Position numbers and translations under genes: made by a program. 64,000 nucleotides of DNA from Strigops habroptila (taxonomy: Eukaryota; Chordata; Aves; Psittaciformes; Psittacidae). The stretch lies in NCBI RefSeq assembly GCF_004027225.2, contig NC_044289.2:12734354-12798353 (forward strand), written 5' to 3'. Below are positions 1 through 14,100 of this stretch, in pieces. The notes beneath the pieces were generated by a model. The model did no database searches and was not told the DNA's origin. It worked only from the letters and a program-made list of their open reading frames with translations. The first letter of the stretch is position 1. Each line of letters starts with the position of its first letter.

Positions 1-2540
1 AAAAATCCCCTTTTCCAAACTGTTCCACAAAGGTCTTTTCTCCTGTAATTTATGTAAGGGGAAGCATTTTCATTAAAACACCAGATATACACCATACATC
101 AGTAGTGAATAGAGAGCTTGATCCTGTCAGCTGCTCATCAGAACCATCACTACTTTCTCACCATCAGCCTCACCCTACAGGGAGGGGGCTACTGACCAAA
201 AGCAGAGAAATCCAATATTTTAAGGACTAGAAAGTAACCTGCTACTATATCGAGCTCATTCCTGCACAAACAGAACTTGGCATCTTCTTCCAATATGCAA
301 ACATAAAATCTTGGGAAATGAACTCATGTTACCCTCTTTGTCATCCCTCAGAATAATCAGCTGAAGAAGTTAAACACTGAATCAGTCGAAATCTTCGATA
401 TCATTATAACTGACAGCATCAGTGCAGTGGAAAGTCTGATTAGAGGAGCTGGTTTCAAGTCTATGTCAAATATTAAGGCTTGTTGATTACCATTTAGTTC
501 CTAGCAACTGAAAAGGCCCAATGCCACTCTATGTGCCTGTGCTTTCAGAAGCCCTTAAACATCACAGAATTACATTGACATCCCATAAGAAACTTTTTCC
601 TTAAAATTCACCATTTTGGGGGTTCCCTGGGATATTCTAGGGCTAATGCACCATCCCAATCCTTTAGCGAGTTACATATTTTTTCCTTCCAGAAGCAACA
701 GAGATACCAACTCTAGTTTGGCGTTTAGGGAGAAGGGGGTGTTTGGTTTTATACTTCTCTCTCAGTGCAAAAGTGACTGAAGTTACGTGAAAGAGCCAAC
801 CCAAAGCAGCTCATGTGCATGTGAGAACCTTTATAGCACCAGGCACCGGCACATAGCTTAACTACTTGTTCAGTCTCCAGCTCAATACACACATCAGGCT
901 CAAGAACAGGTCCACGCTTCACATCAGAGTCCTGCAACAGCACAACCACCCCCTGGAACACCAGTACTGTCAGCACGTTGTTTTGCTTGCCAAAACATGA
1001 ATGGGAACAGGGAGAAAAGATTGGCTATAACCACAAAGTGCAGGTTGACTACCCCTGGAGTGCAAGCACAATGTCTGAACAATGAAACATTCTCCCCGAG
1101 CTACATGCAAAATTAGAACATGCCTACACATTAACATAGCACAACTGCAGAAACAGACAGTTGAAAAGCGTATTAATGGGAGCTTTAGAAAACATATCAA
1201 GAAAGTTCAATTTTTGGCAGCAGCCAGACAAAACAACCATTTGTAATTCAAACCCTGACTCCGAGCACTAACCTGTGAGATTTGTAACTATGGGAAGTCT
1301 GATCCTTCCCTCAAGTATCAAAGTCATAATAAAGAAGTAATTCGTCCAAAGCTACATTCATATGTGTCCTTATTTAAGTAGTTCTTTCATACTGCACTCA
1401 TATTTGATACACAGTTATTATCAGTTTATACAGTTTCTAATATGTCTTTAAGTTAGGGGCTACCACTGATACAAATTGCTGTGCACACTTAATGGGCTAT
1501 ATACAAACATAGGGACAATTAGAAACAGCAGACTAGTCTTGCATAAACTTTAATCTTGGTGTGATGATACAAGACGTTTTACCTGCTTGAAATCTACCTT
1601 GTTACTATATGGGGGATTTCAGAAAAGGTGTAAAAAGATCATGAAGTTTGTTACTGAAATACCTGTGCAGAAGTTCACCAGCAGACAGGCAGTTTTGACT
1701 CTACACTTCACACCCCCCCAGCCTTGCTGAGAGCTCTTTAATAAGGGAGATGAAGCTTCTCTCTCAGCTTCTCTCCCTCCAGCCCAACTACAGACTCTTT
1801 TCCAACCCAATTAGCTAAAAAAGAAACTCCTTAACCCAAAACTGCACCCAAGTTGGCATTAAGTGGATTTTTAGTGAAGTTCAGAGAGTTCAGTGGAGCT
1901 CACTTGATTAAGAATTAAAAAGAAAGTCCCATTTATTTCCCACTTCTAAACAAAGTCAATGTAGGACTGTAACAGCCCCCTCTCTCCATACATACATTAT
2001 CCATGTCTCAGTTGATTCATTCGTTGCAATGGAAAAAGGAGGGACTGACAGCTCTATGTGCAGGAAAAAAACCAAAACCAAACAAAACCAACCCATTTCT
2101 CTCTCTTGTATTCCAAAACTTGTATTTTAAATATTTAGAGTATCATAACTCCAAACTCCAATGCAGAAGGGTGCAAATGCTGTATGAACCATATCAGAAG
2201 TGACTATGAGGTACCAGAATGCGGCTAGAATTGTACCAAGGTATTTCACTTCTCTAACTAATTATGTTGCTGCATTTAAAGTAAGGATGAGAAATACCTT
2301 TCTGTTTCAAGTTTACCATCCAGGGTTTTGTTCCAAACACAGCTGAATTGCTATTTGTGACCAAACAGCTACCAAAGATCATTGGAAATGCTCAATTAGC
2401 AAAAGGCGACACTAAAACTTGGCCATTTAAAATCTCTGCCTTCTTTTTCCTAGGCCTGATCTCGTGTACTCTAAAATCAACTTCACTATTAAGAATGCAA
2501 ACATTCAAACATTCTTTCCAAGTCCCTCATTAAAAAACCT

Positions 2541-2566
2541 AATTAAAATTAAAATTAAAATTAATT
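2541..2566. repeat. (AAAATT)n simple repeat
   Basis: About four tandem copies of a hexamer AAAATT in TAF4 intronic sequence, a simple AT-rich microsatellite. Confidence 0.7.
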
Positions 2567-5500
2567 ACCATTTTTGTTAGAAGTTAGAGGCTTAGAGAAT
2601 CCTGAAAGAGATTCATATTGTAGTTTGAATTAAACAATTCATCACAGCTCCAAATGAAGGATTAACAAAATTGAGTTGGATTGCTCCTCATCCCAAAAAG
2701 ACTTGTGCTCCTGACTAGTGCAGCAGTCATCTCATGTTCATGTTGTGGAGACCTTCCCAGATCTCTCCTGTTTTAGAGTGTTCGGATGGAAAAGTTCATT
2801 ATTACATGATGGAGCTGCCTGATTCTACACTGTGTCATCTTTGCCTCTTGCTATTTGTATTTTCATTTGCTAAAGGCATTTCGATTTACAAAGTGGTGTA
2901 CTTTGGGTTGGGGTTTTTGTTTGTTGGTTGGGGTTTTTTGGTTAATAAAACTTGTAAAATCATGCTCTGGAATACAAAAAAAATGAAGAGCTCTGCCCAT
3001 ATGACATGTCAGAAAAACACAAACCAGGCTCGTTTCTAATGCCTTCCTCTTCCTTCTTTCTTGGCTTACCAAAGGCTAAAGAAAAAAAAAATATGAGAAT
3101 AATAAAGGCAGGAGAATAATATTTTATAGCCTTTGCAGAGCACTCTGATTATCTGGGTCACTCCTGAGGTATACAGCTTTCTTGCTAGAGAAACCCAAAC
3201 CAAGTGTGTCCTGTTTTGTTCCCAGTCTTTGCTGGTAAACCAAGATTAATAATATTTCTAGGAGCTGGACAGATCCAGCAACAGCCTCAGATTACTGTTC
3301 TGAGGAAATACAGAGTCCAGCCACTTGACAGCCCCGACAAGCACATACAGCAGGAAGTCACTCAAAGAGCAATGTATCAACATGTCACCCTCTCTCGTAA
3401 TAATTGCTCCATTTCTCAGGGACTCGATTCATACAATAGGTGACACACTGGAAGGCTTCATCCACAGTTAGCAAGGACCAAGGTTTTATGGTCCTTTCAT
3501 TTATGAGGACCATAAAAAAAAGAATGCCCATGCTTGTCACTGGGCATACCAGCAAGAATGGAACTCTTGCACCTGTGAAAGACAAAATATACAGTATCCT
3601 ACCCAGTCACACGTGACAACATCTCTCTTTCTGATACAGATACTGAAGACCAGAAGGTTCAAGCTCACACATTCTGCTCATTACCCACAATGTAGCTCAT
3701 GGTCTAATCCACATAAGTCCAGAACCATTACTAAGGAACATAGATTTTTAATAAGTCCTCTTTTTTAGCAGCTGAGACATGACAGAAGACTTAATGGATG
3801 TATGATCTTGAAATCACATGAAGAATCCCTTTTCCAGTCTCCTGAGGCAATTCTCTTCTTAAAGTACAAAAGTAACTGAACTTTATTTCCAGAGAAAAAA
3901 CAATCAGGGTCAGAGAGAACTGTTTGGCAGCAAAGAATCACCTTCAACACACACACATGTTCAGAAAGACTGTCCAAACCTAAAACAATAACTAAGGGAT
4001 TGATGCTTCAGGTGTAGGAAATCAAAGTCCTTACAAACATCTCTAGAAAACAGTTATTGATCAGAGAGTCCACCGACATCTGACAAACGTTCAAATCCTA
4101 ACTAGATTTTGCAGGGAAGTTCACTAAGCGGTTATCTTAACGTCAAAGCTGTTTCTGCCTTAAGCACGTAGTCATTTGTGGCAAGATGCTGCAAACACCT
4201 GACATGACAAAAACCCTGACAGCAATCATGAGCTGCTGTGCCATATTAGCAAAAGAAAGCTTTACAATCACATCCCTTCTGTATCATCAGAAGAGATCCT
4301 GTTGCCACAAAAAGGAAAGCAAGTGTGTGTAAGGTTATGCAAGTTGCTATCGTATACACCACAAAAACCAGATAAAGCAAAGGTGATGAGTCAGTGCTCT
4401 GTACATGATTGGATCAGGCTATACAGAGACACTGGAATGACAAAACCTTTATAAAAGGACAAAGTTTCTAAGATTTTGCCAATACAAAAAAGCTGGAATA
4501 CTGAAGAGACAGCTAGAGAAAAGGATAACAGCCCCTACAAACCACAGGAAGAACTCAGCGGAAGTAATGGATACGATAGGGTCCCTTACTGCAGAAAAGG
4601 AAATTATAACCTGGTTCTCACAGCAATGATGTCTGACAATCACCATTCCTCCTCTTCTGATAACTGACCTGCCTGGAAAAGTTCTCACTCTATTGGAAGA
4701 AAAGGGAAGAACCTATCAAAGTACCAGTCCACTGCAGCTCCATGAAAATCTGGGCAGTTAAGGGAATCTTGCTTTGAGCAGATTTAGAATCATTTATGTC
4801 AAAGAAGAGCACCTGTAATAAACCAGCAGACATGTAGCAGCTCATGCAGGACAACCTATAGGCCGACTCACAAGAAACAGTTACATGTCAAGAGGAACAG
4901 CACAGAAGTTTAAATTGTAACAAAGGTGGGGATTAGATGTTACTAAAGACATTACTTTGTACCCGATGAGAGTTGTGCACCACCGCTTCAGCTAAACTAA
5001 GTTTGGATGCTCAGAACCTCAGGTGATGTGTGCTTCACAACAAATCCACACAAAAACCCCAAAACACGTTTACTTGAACTTTCTTGCCAAAGTCCTTGAC
5101 ACTGTCAGCAATCCCGGCTCTTGAGTTTCATGCACAAATGTGTTTTGTTTGTGACTTCTACAAAGATGTCACAGCTCCACAAGGATAACCATAGTACTTA
5201 CAGAGAAGTCTACACAGTGCAGGTATCAGCTCCTGCACACCAACCAGCTGAAAATGAGCCCATGACTATGTGCAACTTCACCTGCTCCACAAGTGCCTGT
5301 CCTGCACTGCCACGGGTGAGGTCAGCCTGTGCAAACATGAGCAGTAGATACATTCCATGCTGAGTAGCAGGTCTGCAGGCCCTAAACCTGGCAGCAGTTG
5401 TAGAGCTGTCCAGCACCCCGGAGCAATCTGAGGCACTGTGCCAGATTCCCTCACATCTTGTTTCAGAGCAACGGGCACCCTAAAGCAAGGAACACTGAGG

Positions 5501-8500
5501 ATTTGCACGCTATGGTATTGAGAGCACACAGGGCATACCATGCCCAACACATCTTACAGGTGCCTGCTGAACGCTCAGCACCTGCTGAGCTTAGGATGAG
5601 CTAAACTTGGCACGAAAAAACATGACTCTCAGGTGTTGCTTCAGAGCATCTCTAGTAAAAACCACTTGGAGCCTCTCCAGATAGGCACTAAATGTTACAC
5701 CATAGTGAAGACTGGTGTGGTACGGAGTTTTGGACAGTAACTTACTACAGAGCTACAAAAGCACATCAGTCCTTGCACTTTTCAACTCCTGTCACTCTGG
5801 AATAAAAACAAATATTACTCATATGCAATGCCTAAAAGTTTTGGTACTGCATTAGTTTACTACAGCATTCCACACCATTTGCCCGCCCTCACTCTCCCAA
5901 GTGCCCGATCTTCACGCACAGATCACAACTAACAGTTATGGAATGTGAAACACTAATTCTTGAACAGCTGATTTATGATTATTGCTAGCACAGATGAAAG
6001 ATAAGTCCTAAAAATCATCAAGAATTGTGCCTGCAGTGCATAGCAAATGTATTTCGTACAGACCAAACACACAACTTCACATGATGAAAAAGTGCCTTTG
6101 TTTTTTTCCTACTAAAGAGTCCAAGAAACTCAAAGCTTCAGTAAGCTTTTGCTTATTCTTACTATGAAAGAATTCAGTTTCAAACTACAGAACTCAACTG
6201 TACTGTCTAAAAAGCAAAGAAGTGAATCACTGGTAAAGTATTCATTCACAAGTCTTTTAAGAATATAGTTAAAGGAACAATGTCGTGCTAGAGTGCCAAA
6301 AAGCCGCTGTTTTTAAGTGATCCCATATGGAACAAATCTTACCTGCTCAGTTGAAAAGGTGTGTAGGAAGTGCTCTGGGAAATATGTCAATTTTATACAA
6401 CAACAATTGATAAACACTTCAACAACAATGTGATTTGAAACCATTCTGACTTTTCTGGAAAGCTGGATTCCTTGAAAGTGCGTGTTAACATTCCTTTCTA
6501 GTCAAGCATACGAAGCCAAAACACCAGCGTGCTCTGTCAAACTGCAACCCAGCCACCACACAAAGCTCTCTTTGGTCTGATGCAGAAAGAATTAAGAAAA
6601 ACACTACAAAGAGCTAAACCTTCATTACTGATCTCGAAGTGGTTCAGATTCAGCTCTACCATTAACATCAACATACTTACATAAAACAACGCTGCAGTTA
6701 TAACCAAAATCAACTTTGGTTTTGAGAAAGGAAGACATAAAATGTCACTAATTCTTTTGCTCTGTTATTCTAAATAGGAGATTTTAAAACTCAACCAGTC
6801 TTCATTTCTGGCAAACAGTTTGCCTGTACCAAGGCATATCAACATTAGTGCTGTCCAAGCACTTGAAGAAATGGGAATGGGCAAGCTACTCTGCGTTTAC
6901 TACAGCCTGCACACAATACCTAATGAGGAGTAATGCATTAAACCCACATTATCTTCCTTCAAAAAGCAACACCCTATAACAACTAAGTACATCAAAACCC
7001 CCTTTAAAAATGCATTTCTTTAACTAGTCCCCACTGTGAATACCCTACTCTAGGTGTATACACTTTGTAATTTCGGCAGGGACAAAACCCTTTGCTGATA
7101 TCACCATTTCACCTGGAGCTGCAGAGACCAAATGTCAGCCAGTCCCACCAAGTGACAGGGACCCAGAGCACCATCAGTGCAAATGTTCCTTTCACATCCT
7201 CCTCTGCAGAAACAGTGATTTTACCACTCTCACTGCTGATATAGAAGTTTCTCTCCTTTAAGGATAAATCGAACACTATGGCTTTGAGTTCAAACACAAA
7301 CTATCAGCATAGACATGATATTACATGTCATTTGGCTGATAGCAACATTGATTCAATAGCACAGCTTTGCCAGTGAATCTGAACACAGAAATAAAAGTAT
7401 TTTCACACCTGTAAGCTTGAATTCAGAAATTCAAGTCTTGTTTTGATTTTTACTAACCATCAAATGCACAATCCTGAGTAATGACTAAGCTTAATGACTG
7501 GCTATGACTAACACTTATAAATAATTAGTGCCTTCTCTCCCATTCCCCCACAGAGGAGAGGGAAGGAAAGAAAACCAAATGATACCCTGGAAAAAGGGAA
7601 GAAGGAAAGGAAACAAGAGGTTGAAGTTCAAGGCATGCACACTTGTTTCTTCTTTCACTCCACCCCTAATACTACTGCAAACATGACTGCATGTATGTTC
7701 ATTAAAAACTGAAAGCTCCTCATGCTTTTCTATAGACTTCTGCACAGTCCAGCTACTCTCAGCCTTCTTACTCTGAATCTCTTCTTCTAACCTCCTCCAC
7801 TGATCCCTCAGCAAACTCTTTGGTCACCACCATTGACTCGTTTGCCACAGGTGCTGCAATTCCACAGCGCTGCTCCTTGGAGTTGGTACTTCTGACTCAT
7901 GTGAGTACAACTGGTCCCACTTGCCACACCACCACTTACGCTGAACGCACCTGACGTTATTACACCCTGAGAGAGGCACTAAACCCAACCCTCCCGTACA
8001 GAAATAGTTGATTAATAAAACTGAGGAAAGGTGTAAAGACAGCTCAGTGAAGCCTCAGTGCCCCCTCAAAGCATTTAAGACAGACCAGAGCACTCACCAC
8101 ACCTCATTGCTTAGATTCTGTTTATACTCTGATATCTAGAGCATGCATTTTCCAACTGAATCTGCACCAGTTGTTGTACAGAGTTTATTCAGCATGTGCT
8201 TTATTCCATACTAAAGTACTCTGATGGCTTTTAGTAGTTCAACTACTCTCAGAAGTATATATTAATCAAGTTTAATGGTAAGTTAGACCATTTTTACTAG
8301 AGACTTGCTTGATTCAGTACAAACCTGAGAACATGCTAGCCATGTAAAATAACATCACATATCGAGGCGAGGTTTATGTTACTAGTTATCTAGGTGCTGC
8401 TTACAACACATAAATATTTTAGTAATGCATTTTAAGGGAAAAAAGCATCAAAATTAAAAGATACAAAATGTTCATATTTACAGTTCAAATTTAGAGTTCT

Positions 8501-10984
8501 TCACTGATAAAAAGGTACTCAATTTTTATCAATATTCTTTTCCAAACCCCCTCAGAAAAAGCTTGGCAACAGAGTCAAACCTTGCACTAAATCCTGTATA
8601 AATACCCAGTAAAAGCACTGTCCCTGGGTGAAAGGATTTACAGCTTATTTATGCACTTTGCTGAGAATCAGCCTTTTATGTTCAAAGTGTAACTTTCCGA
8701 TCACTGGTACTACAAGTGCAGAAACTCATCTTTTTAACGTGTTATTTCTAGCCTGACAACAGTTACAGAGCCAAAGATTATCCACATTTGTGCAACGCCT
8801 TCAGACAGCTCTACTGAGGTGCTGAACAGCTCTCCCTGCACAAACAGGACATGGTTGTACCAACGCCTTATAACTATCACGTCTTTCTCGATTATTGCTA
8901 ATCTATACCATTATATAGGGATGATAATCAAGGTTTTGTTCTCACCAAAAAATACTCAATATTTAACCGCCCCTTAGTCAATCACAGCCTGGTCTGTGTA
9001 CAGTTTTTATGCTTCTCTCAATATTCAAGCTGGAAATGGGACCATTTTGCCACAATAATTTAGTGGTACAATTACCAGTGCTGACACAACTATATCGTTG
9101 TAAGAGATGCTTATTGTATAAGCTGTTTTCCTCCTCTCATGAGGAAACAGTGTGCAAGAGAGCTGATCCAGCAAAAACTACCCAGACAAGAAAGGTTTTG
9201 CAACTTACAAGAAACCTGTACGATTATAAATACACAACTTCCTGCATCGAGGCAAGACCTTCATCAGTTTAAAAACAAATTCAAGTTCATGCACTAACAA
9301 ATTATAACAGCACAAAACCAAAGCTCAAGTATGCCCACAGCCAGTGCCTCTGTTAAACAACTGTGTGCAACCTGTCAATGGGATCAAGACCTTCTGAGGC
9401 TTCAGTCCCAGAAGGGCATCAGGGAACTTTGTCGATGTTCCTGGATCACACATCTATTTGTACAGAGGAACATCCCTGTGGCTGTGCACAGAGAAAGCCC
9501 TTTGTAACTCGTGAGCACCACATACTTGCTCTAGAGTTTGGCCTTCCTTCACATACAGCTTTACAGTTCATAATATAACACATAACTGCTTACTAAGTAT
9601 GACCAAAAATCCCTTTCTATCATTGTCTTCAGTTGTGAGACACAATTTTCAGAATTCTCTTTATGCTTCTACCTCTTCAAATCTTCTTTCACAGGAGATC
9701 ATATGCCTGAGATAAAAAAGTTAATCTTGCTAACACTTCCTGTCTTCCAACTGGCAAAAGCCTTCTTTTTAACATCGAATTCAACGAGCAGATTCAGACA
9801 GACAAATGGAGTTATAAAGATTTATAAAGTTTCACCACAGTGAATAATCCTGAATAGTTATTTTCAGGTAAAAATGCTGATTTCAGGGACTTCTGAGAAA
9901 AACTGAATATAGTCACAAAAAAAACCCAAATATTTAACATGTTGTGTTCTTACTAAGCAGACTCTTAGTATTTGATCACAGTTTTTATGAGAACAGAGAG
10001 CCTGAAATCAAGCTTTCCCCAAGCCAGCATCTTCTCTTTGCTAAACCCCAGTTAGGTTAATATCAGTATTTTCAACTGCGTTCCTCAACTACTTCCTACA
10101 TTTCTTATTTTAGGATTCTATTTACACATCATTTCCCAAAACAGAGAAGACAAACAATAGTAAGAGTTTTCATGCACCAAGACATCTCATTTGAGGAGAG
10201 TTTGTGATACCTACTAAGTTGTGTCTTATTAGTGCCCCAAACTGTTGCGTTTTCACCTCAGACTGCTAATTTTGCTGCAGCATCCTGTCATAGCGACTCA
10301 AGTCCATCAAATTTGTGGTCCTCAAACCATGATGCTGCATTTTAGAAGCGACCCACATAGACTTCCAGAGCTGGAAAACTCGTTTAGCTCACTGACCATC
10401 AAAACACCATGTAACTCCTAGAGTAGCAGAGTGCAGAATGGCTCAAAAGAAAGGACTCGCACCAGTCATTGACCAACAACTTGATCGTAAGCCTAGTGAT
10501 AACCAAAAAAACCAGGAAGATCACAATTTGAAGTGTAGACAGGCATATGAAACAAATCCATACATGCTCTTCCAAAGGTATTTTCCATAGCAGAACTGAA
10601 CAATATGTAGCCAAAGTTAATAGCTTTCACAGCTTAACAGAATCGCCATTATATTTCCATCACTTAAAGAGACACTCAGACGTGCAAAACATCTCATAAC
10701 ACTCATTTTAACAACAACAACAACCCTATTGCACATCTCCAAGTCTGAAGTCCTTTGGGGTACCAAGCTAAGCACGCAGGATTCCTCAGTCACGAAAGCT
10801 GCGGCGAGAACAAACACAACTTTCAGTCTGGTGACATATGGCAGATATGAGGTAGCAGATTTCAAATAAAGCAGAATGTTCCTTTTGCTGATGCATGATT
10901 TGAACATGAAATCCACCCCTCACCCAGAAGAGTTGTGCAGAGGAGATGCACAGTTATCTTTCAGAAGGAGAGATACCTCTTTAT

Positions 10985-11165
10985 GCGCCAAGTATAGGAC
11001 TCCCAAGCTCTAATCTTGGCAAAATATCGATTCCCTCATGGCCTTGGGCAAGTCAGAACTTCTCTAATTTGCTCTTTCCCCCAGCTCTAAAGCAGAGTTC
11101 ATACTACTTTATTTACCAACCACACGGGCATGTTACAAGGATTAAGTTTTGTGAAATCCTTTGAA
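10985..11165 (+). mobile_element. MIR-like SINE remnant
   Basis: The segment around 11040-11060 reads GGCCTTGGGCAAGTCAGAAC, close to the core of MIR SINEs (family consensus GACCTTGGGCAAGTCACTTA, from memory). It is followed by a TCTCT/CCCC segment and then by an ACAAGGATTAAG motif near 11135-11146 that resembles the MIR GAGGATTAAATG segment. Order and spacing fit a plus-oriented, heavily diverged MIR. No target-site duplication is visible. Boundaries are approximate. Confidence 0.6.
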
Positions 11166-14100
11166 AGTAAAACATATTATAAGTCCTGTAAGAAGTTTCT
11201 GTTATCACTGTGTAATACAGACATTATTTTTAACCAAATAGAGCCATGCCAACACAGTTAACAGGCATAATATTGGCAGCACATACAGGATACATACAGG
11301 AAAACTATAATCAGGATCTGTTTGAACTCGCTTACTAGTCAGTGAGAAATAGAAACAACTACATTCCACTACTTCATAGTATTTCTTCTGTTCCTTTCTG
11401 TATCTCTTACATGATGGAACTCTCTAGATTTCCTCTTCTGTTAATATTCCCAGTTACTTTAGGCATTTCTGGATACATGTTTCAAGTATAAAGTAACCCA
11501 AAGAACATTGCACCCCAGCTCCTCACTGAAGGAAACTAAACTACTCCTGCGGATGTTGTTTTTCAGTGACTCCAGCCCCCAAAAGTATGACTGCTCATGT
11601 GAAAAGGACCAGAACCCATGCTGTAAAGGCAGTGTGTGCTCAGGTAGTTTTCCCAGCTTAAAGCCACTATAATCAAGGCTTAAATTAAGAATCCTTCTGG
11701 GATAGGTAACACTATCCAAGCTAAAAATCAACAGTTTCTACAGAAGTTAAGCTTCCATTTAACACCAAGTGAAGTTTGCAGCATCTAAGGCCACGAATAA
11801 ACCCTTGAACATGCAAACAGATACATGTCTGCACCAGTGGATTACAGCACCAATGTTATTCCAGGTACCCTTTGCTACTAGAAAGCCCCAACAGTAAGTT
11901 TAAACCAACTGTAGAGGTCACTTGCATTAGGACTGTTCAGAACTCTGGAACATTCAATCTTTAGAGGATCCCCACTGGTTTCACAGGTGAGAATGGAACA
12001 TCCTGTAGTCACCACAGAAATGGCACACGAGATGCCCTCCAGAAAGTAAGTAATAAAGCAGTCCACTCTCTTGCTCTAGCATCAGCTACTGGCAGACCCA
12101 ACTGAGTTTTGTGAAAGTAATAAAGAAGTTATTAGATACAAAGCAAAACGAATGTGCGATAGGAGCTCTACTACAGCTGCACAAGCACGTTACTGCTAAC
12201 GAGAATACTGGTCATGGTCACAGAAGTAAAAGACATACATAAACTCTACAGACAACCTGTCCTACCTGCTACACTCAAACAGACTCAGAGTCACAGAATC
12301 CTGTTTCTTCAGAAAAAAGTGTCTTTAGCATCAAGCTAACAAATCTTTGTAAGTACTAGAAACTTCTAGTAGAAGGCAAAAGAAAAGAGGGGGACAGTGA
12401 AGTGAAGGTTTCTGGATTTCAGTTTCACTGTCCAGACCTACCCACTGTGTATTGTTCTCACTGTACACCTACAGCACTCCCTCCAATCTGCTCCCTTCCT
12501 TAGCAGGCGCCTGCTTATGATGAGATGCTGGTACATAAAAATAAAGCAGAAGAGAGTAACAACAGAAAGCATCAGCAAGAAGAGAAAGCAAAGATATGAA
12601 CCTCTAAATTGACAATACTGCTAAAGTAAGCACAAGTTCACAGACACTGGTTTTGAAACTGTATTATAGCATTGCTGGGGAAGATAAGATGTTGAAGAGC
12701 ACTTCTGAAGTACACAAGTTTGTCATTTTACATGATTCTATCATGTGTCAGTGACAGCCTCTAAACACTTCATGAACTCTCACATTGCAAAAGACTTATC
12801 TCAGGGCATAATGTCAGTTATGTTTTTCTGCAGACTTTCCTGAGTGCCTGTAACAGCAGAACACTGACTTCATGCTTTAACAAACTCACCAGTTTTCCTA
12901 CCTCTTACCATATTACTGTACACAACACATTCCACCTTATTGCCTGAAGTACCTGGAACTTCATACAATTTATTTTCAGTCCCACTTTCAGAAGATGTTG
13001 CATCTTTAAAGCAGTGTTGTCTAAAGAGAAAGTTGTGCTCCTGCCCCCTACAAAATCATCTGACAACATTTTAATGTCTTTGCTAAGAAGCTATAAATAA
13101 GGTTATTTTTGGACCTTCATTACACAGATCTTTCCAACTGGACCACAAAGTTCCAAACACAGGCTCCTGAAGAGTAAACACAACAGTGTCTTCCACAAAG
13201 ACATCAGTAGTGGAAAACCATTTCTAATACACAGATGCTCTGAATATTCCGGTTTCTTTGGGAAGCATTATGCCAGAATCTAGTAAGGGCACAACAACTA
13301 CAGCCCATTAGCTCTTCAAACAGCTCCGATTTGGTCAATGTTTGTTGCACAATTGCTTTGATGCAATACAAAGCATTATTATAAAAGTAATATATTTTAA
13401 AGAGCATTGATCGAGTCTGTTTTCACAGGCTCATTTTAAGAGACCATCTGAAACCTTTCAAGGTTTATAATTTTCAAGCCCCTGGTTAATAACACTTACT
13501 GACATTTTATATTCTGCTCTCCATGCATGTGAAACTGTAACCGTGTTGTGGAGAGCTAGAAACAGTAATCCAGGGTAAGAAAATAACTATAAAACATGTG
13601 CTGCTTATTGGCCAAACCTTCTATAAGGATTTTCTTTCCAAGTGTTTGTAAATCTTCATGTGGAAAGCAATATGTGCAGTGCAGGATCAAGCCCTGAGCC
13701 TCTCAAACTCTCATCAGCACACAGCAGCTTTTATAAACCTAAACTTGTGATGTAAATTTGATGCATGCAGTGGATGCACAGCACCCAAGTGCTGCAGTTG
13801 CAGCCTCATACTACTAAACTGCCTTTAAAAATCCAGCCTAGGATGCTGTAATTTGAAATACAGTTTCAAAAGCAGAGCCATCCATTCTCCTTTCACTCGG
13901 AATGTATGTGGGCCCTATTAAAGATTACAGCAGTTGCAAGGGCTAAGCAACTCTGACAGTAGCCACACTCACCTGCGAGATGTTTGTAAGGGCTCAGCAT
14001 CCATCAGTTCTTAAGTGTTCTAAAAGAAATGCTTTATGCAAAGCACTTTCAAAGTTGGCTACTTTGGCAAAGTATGAAAATGCAAACCAAAGCAATTACA

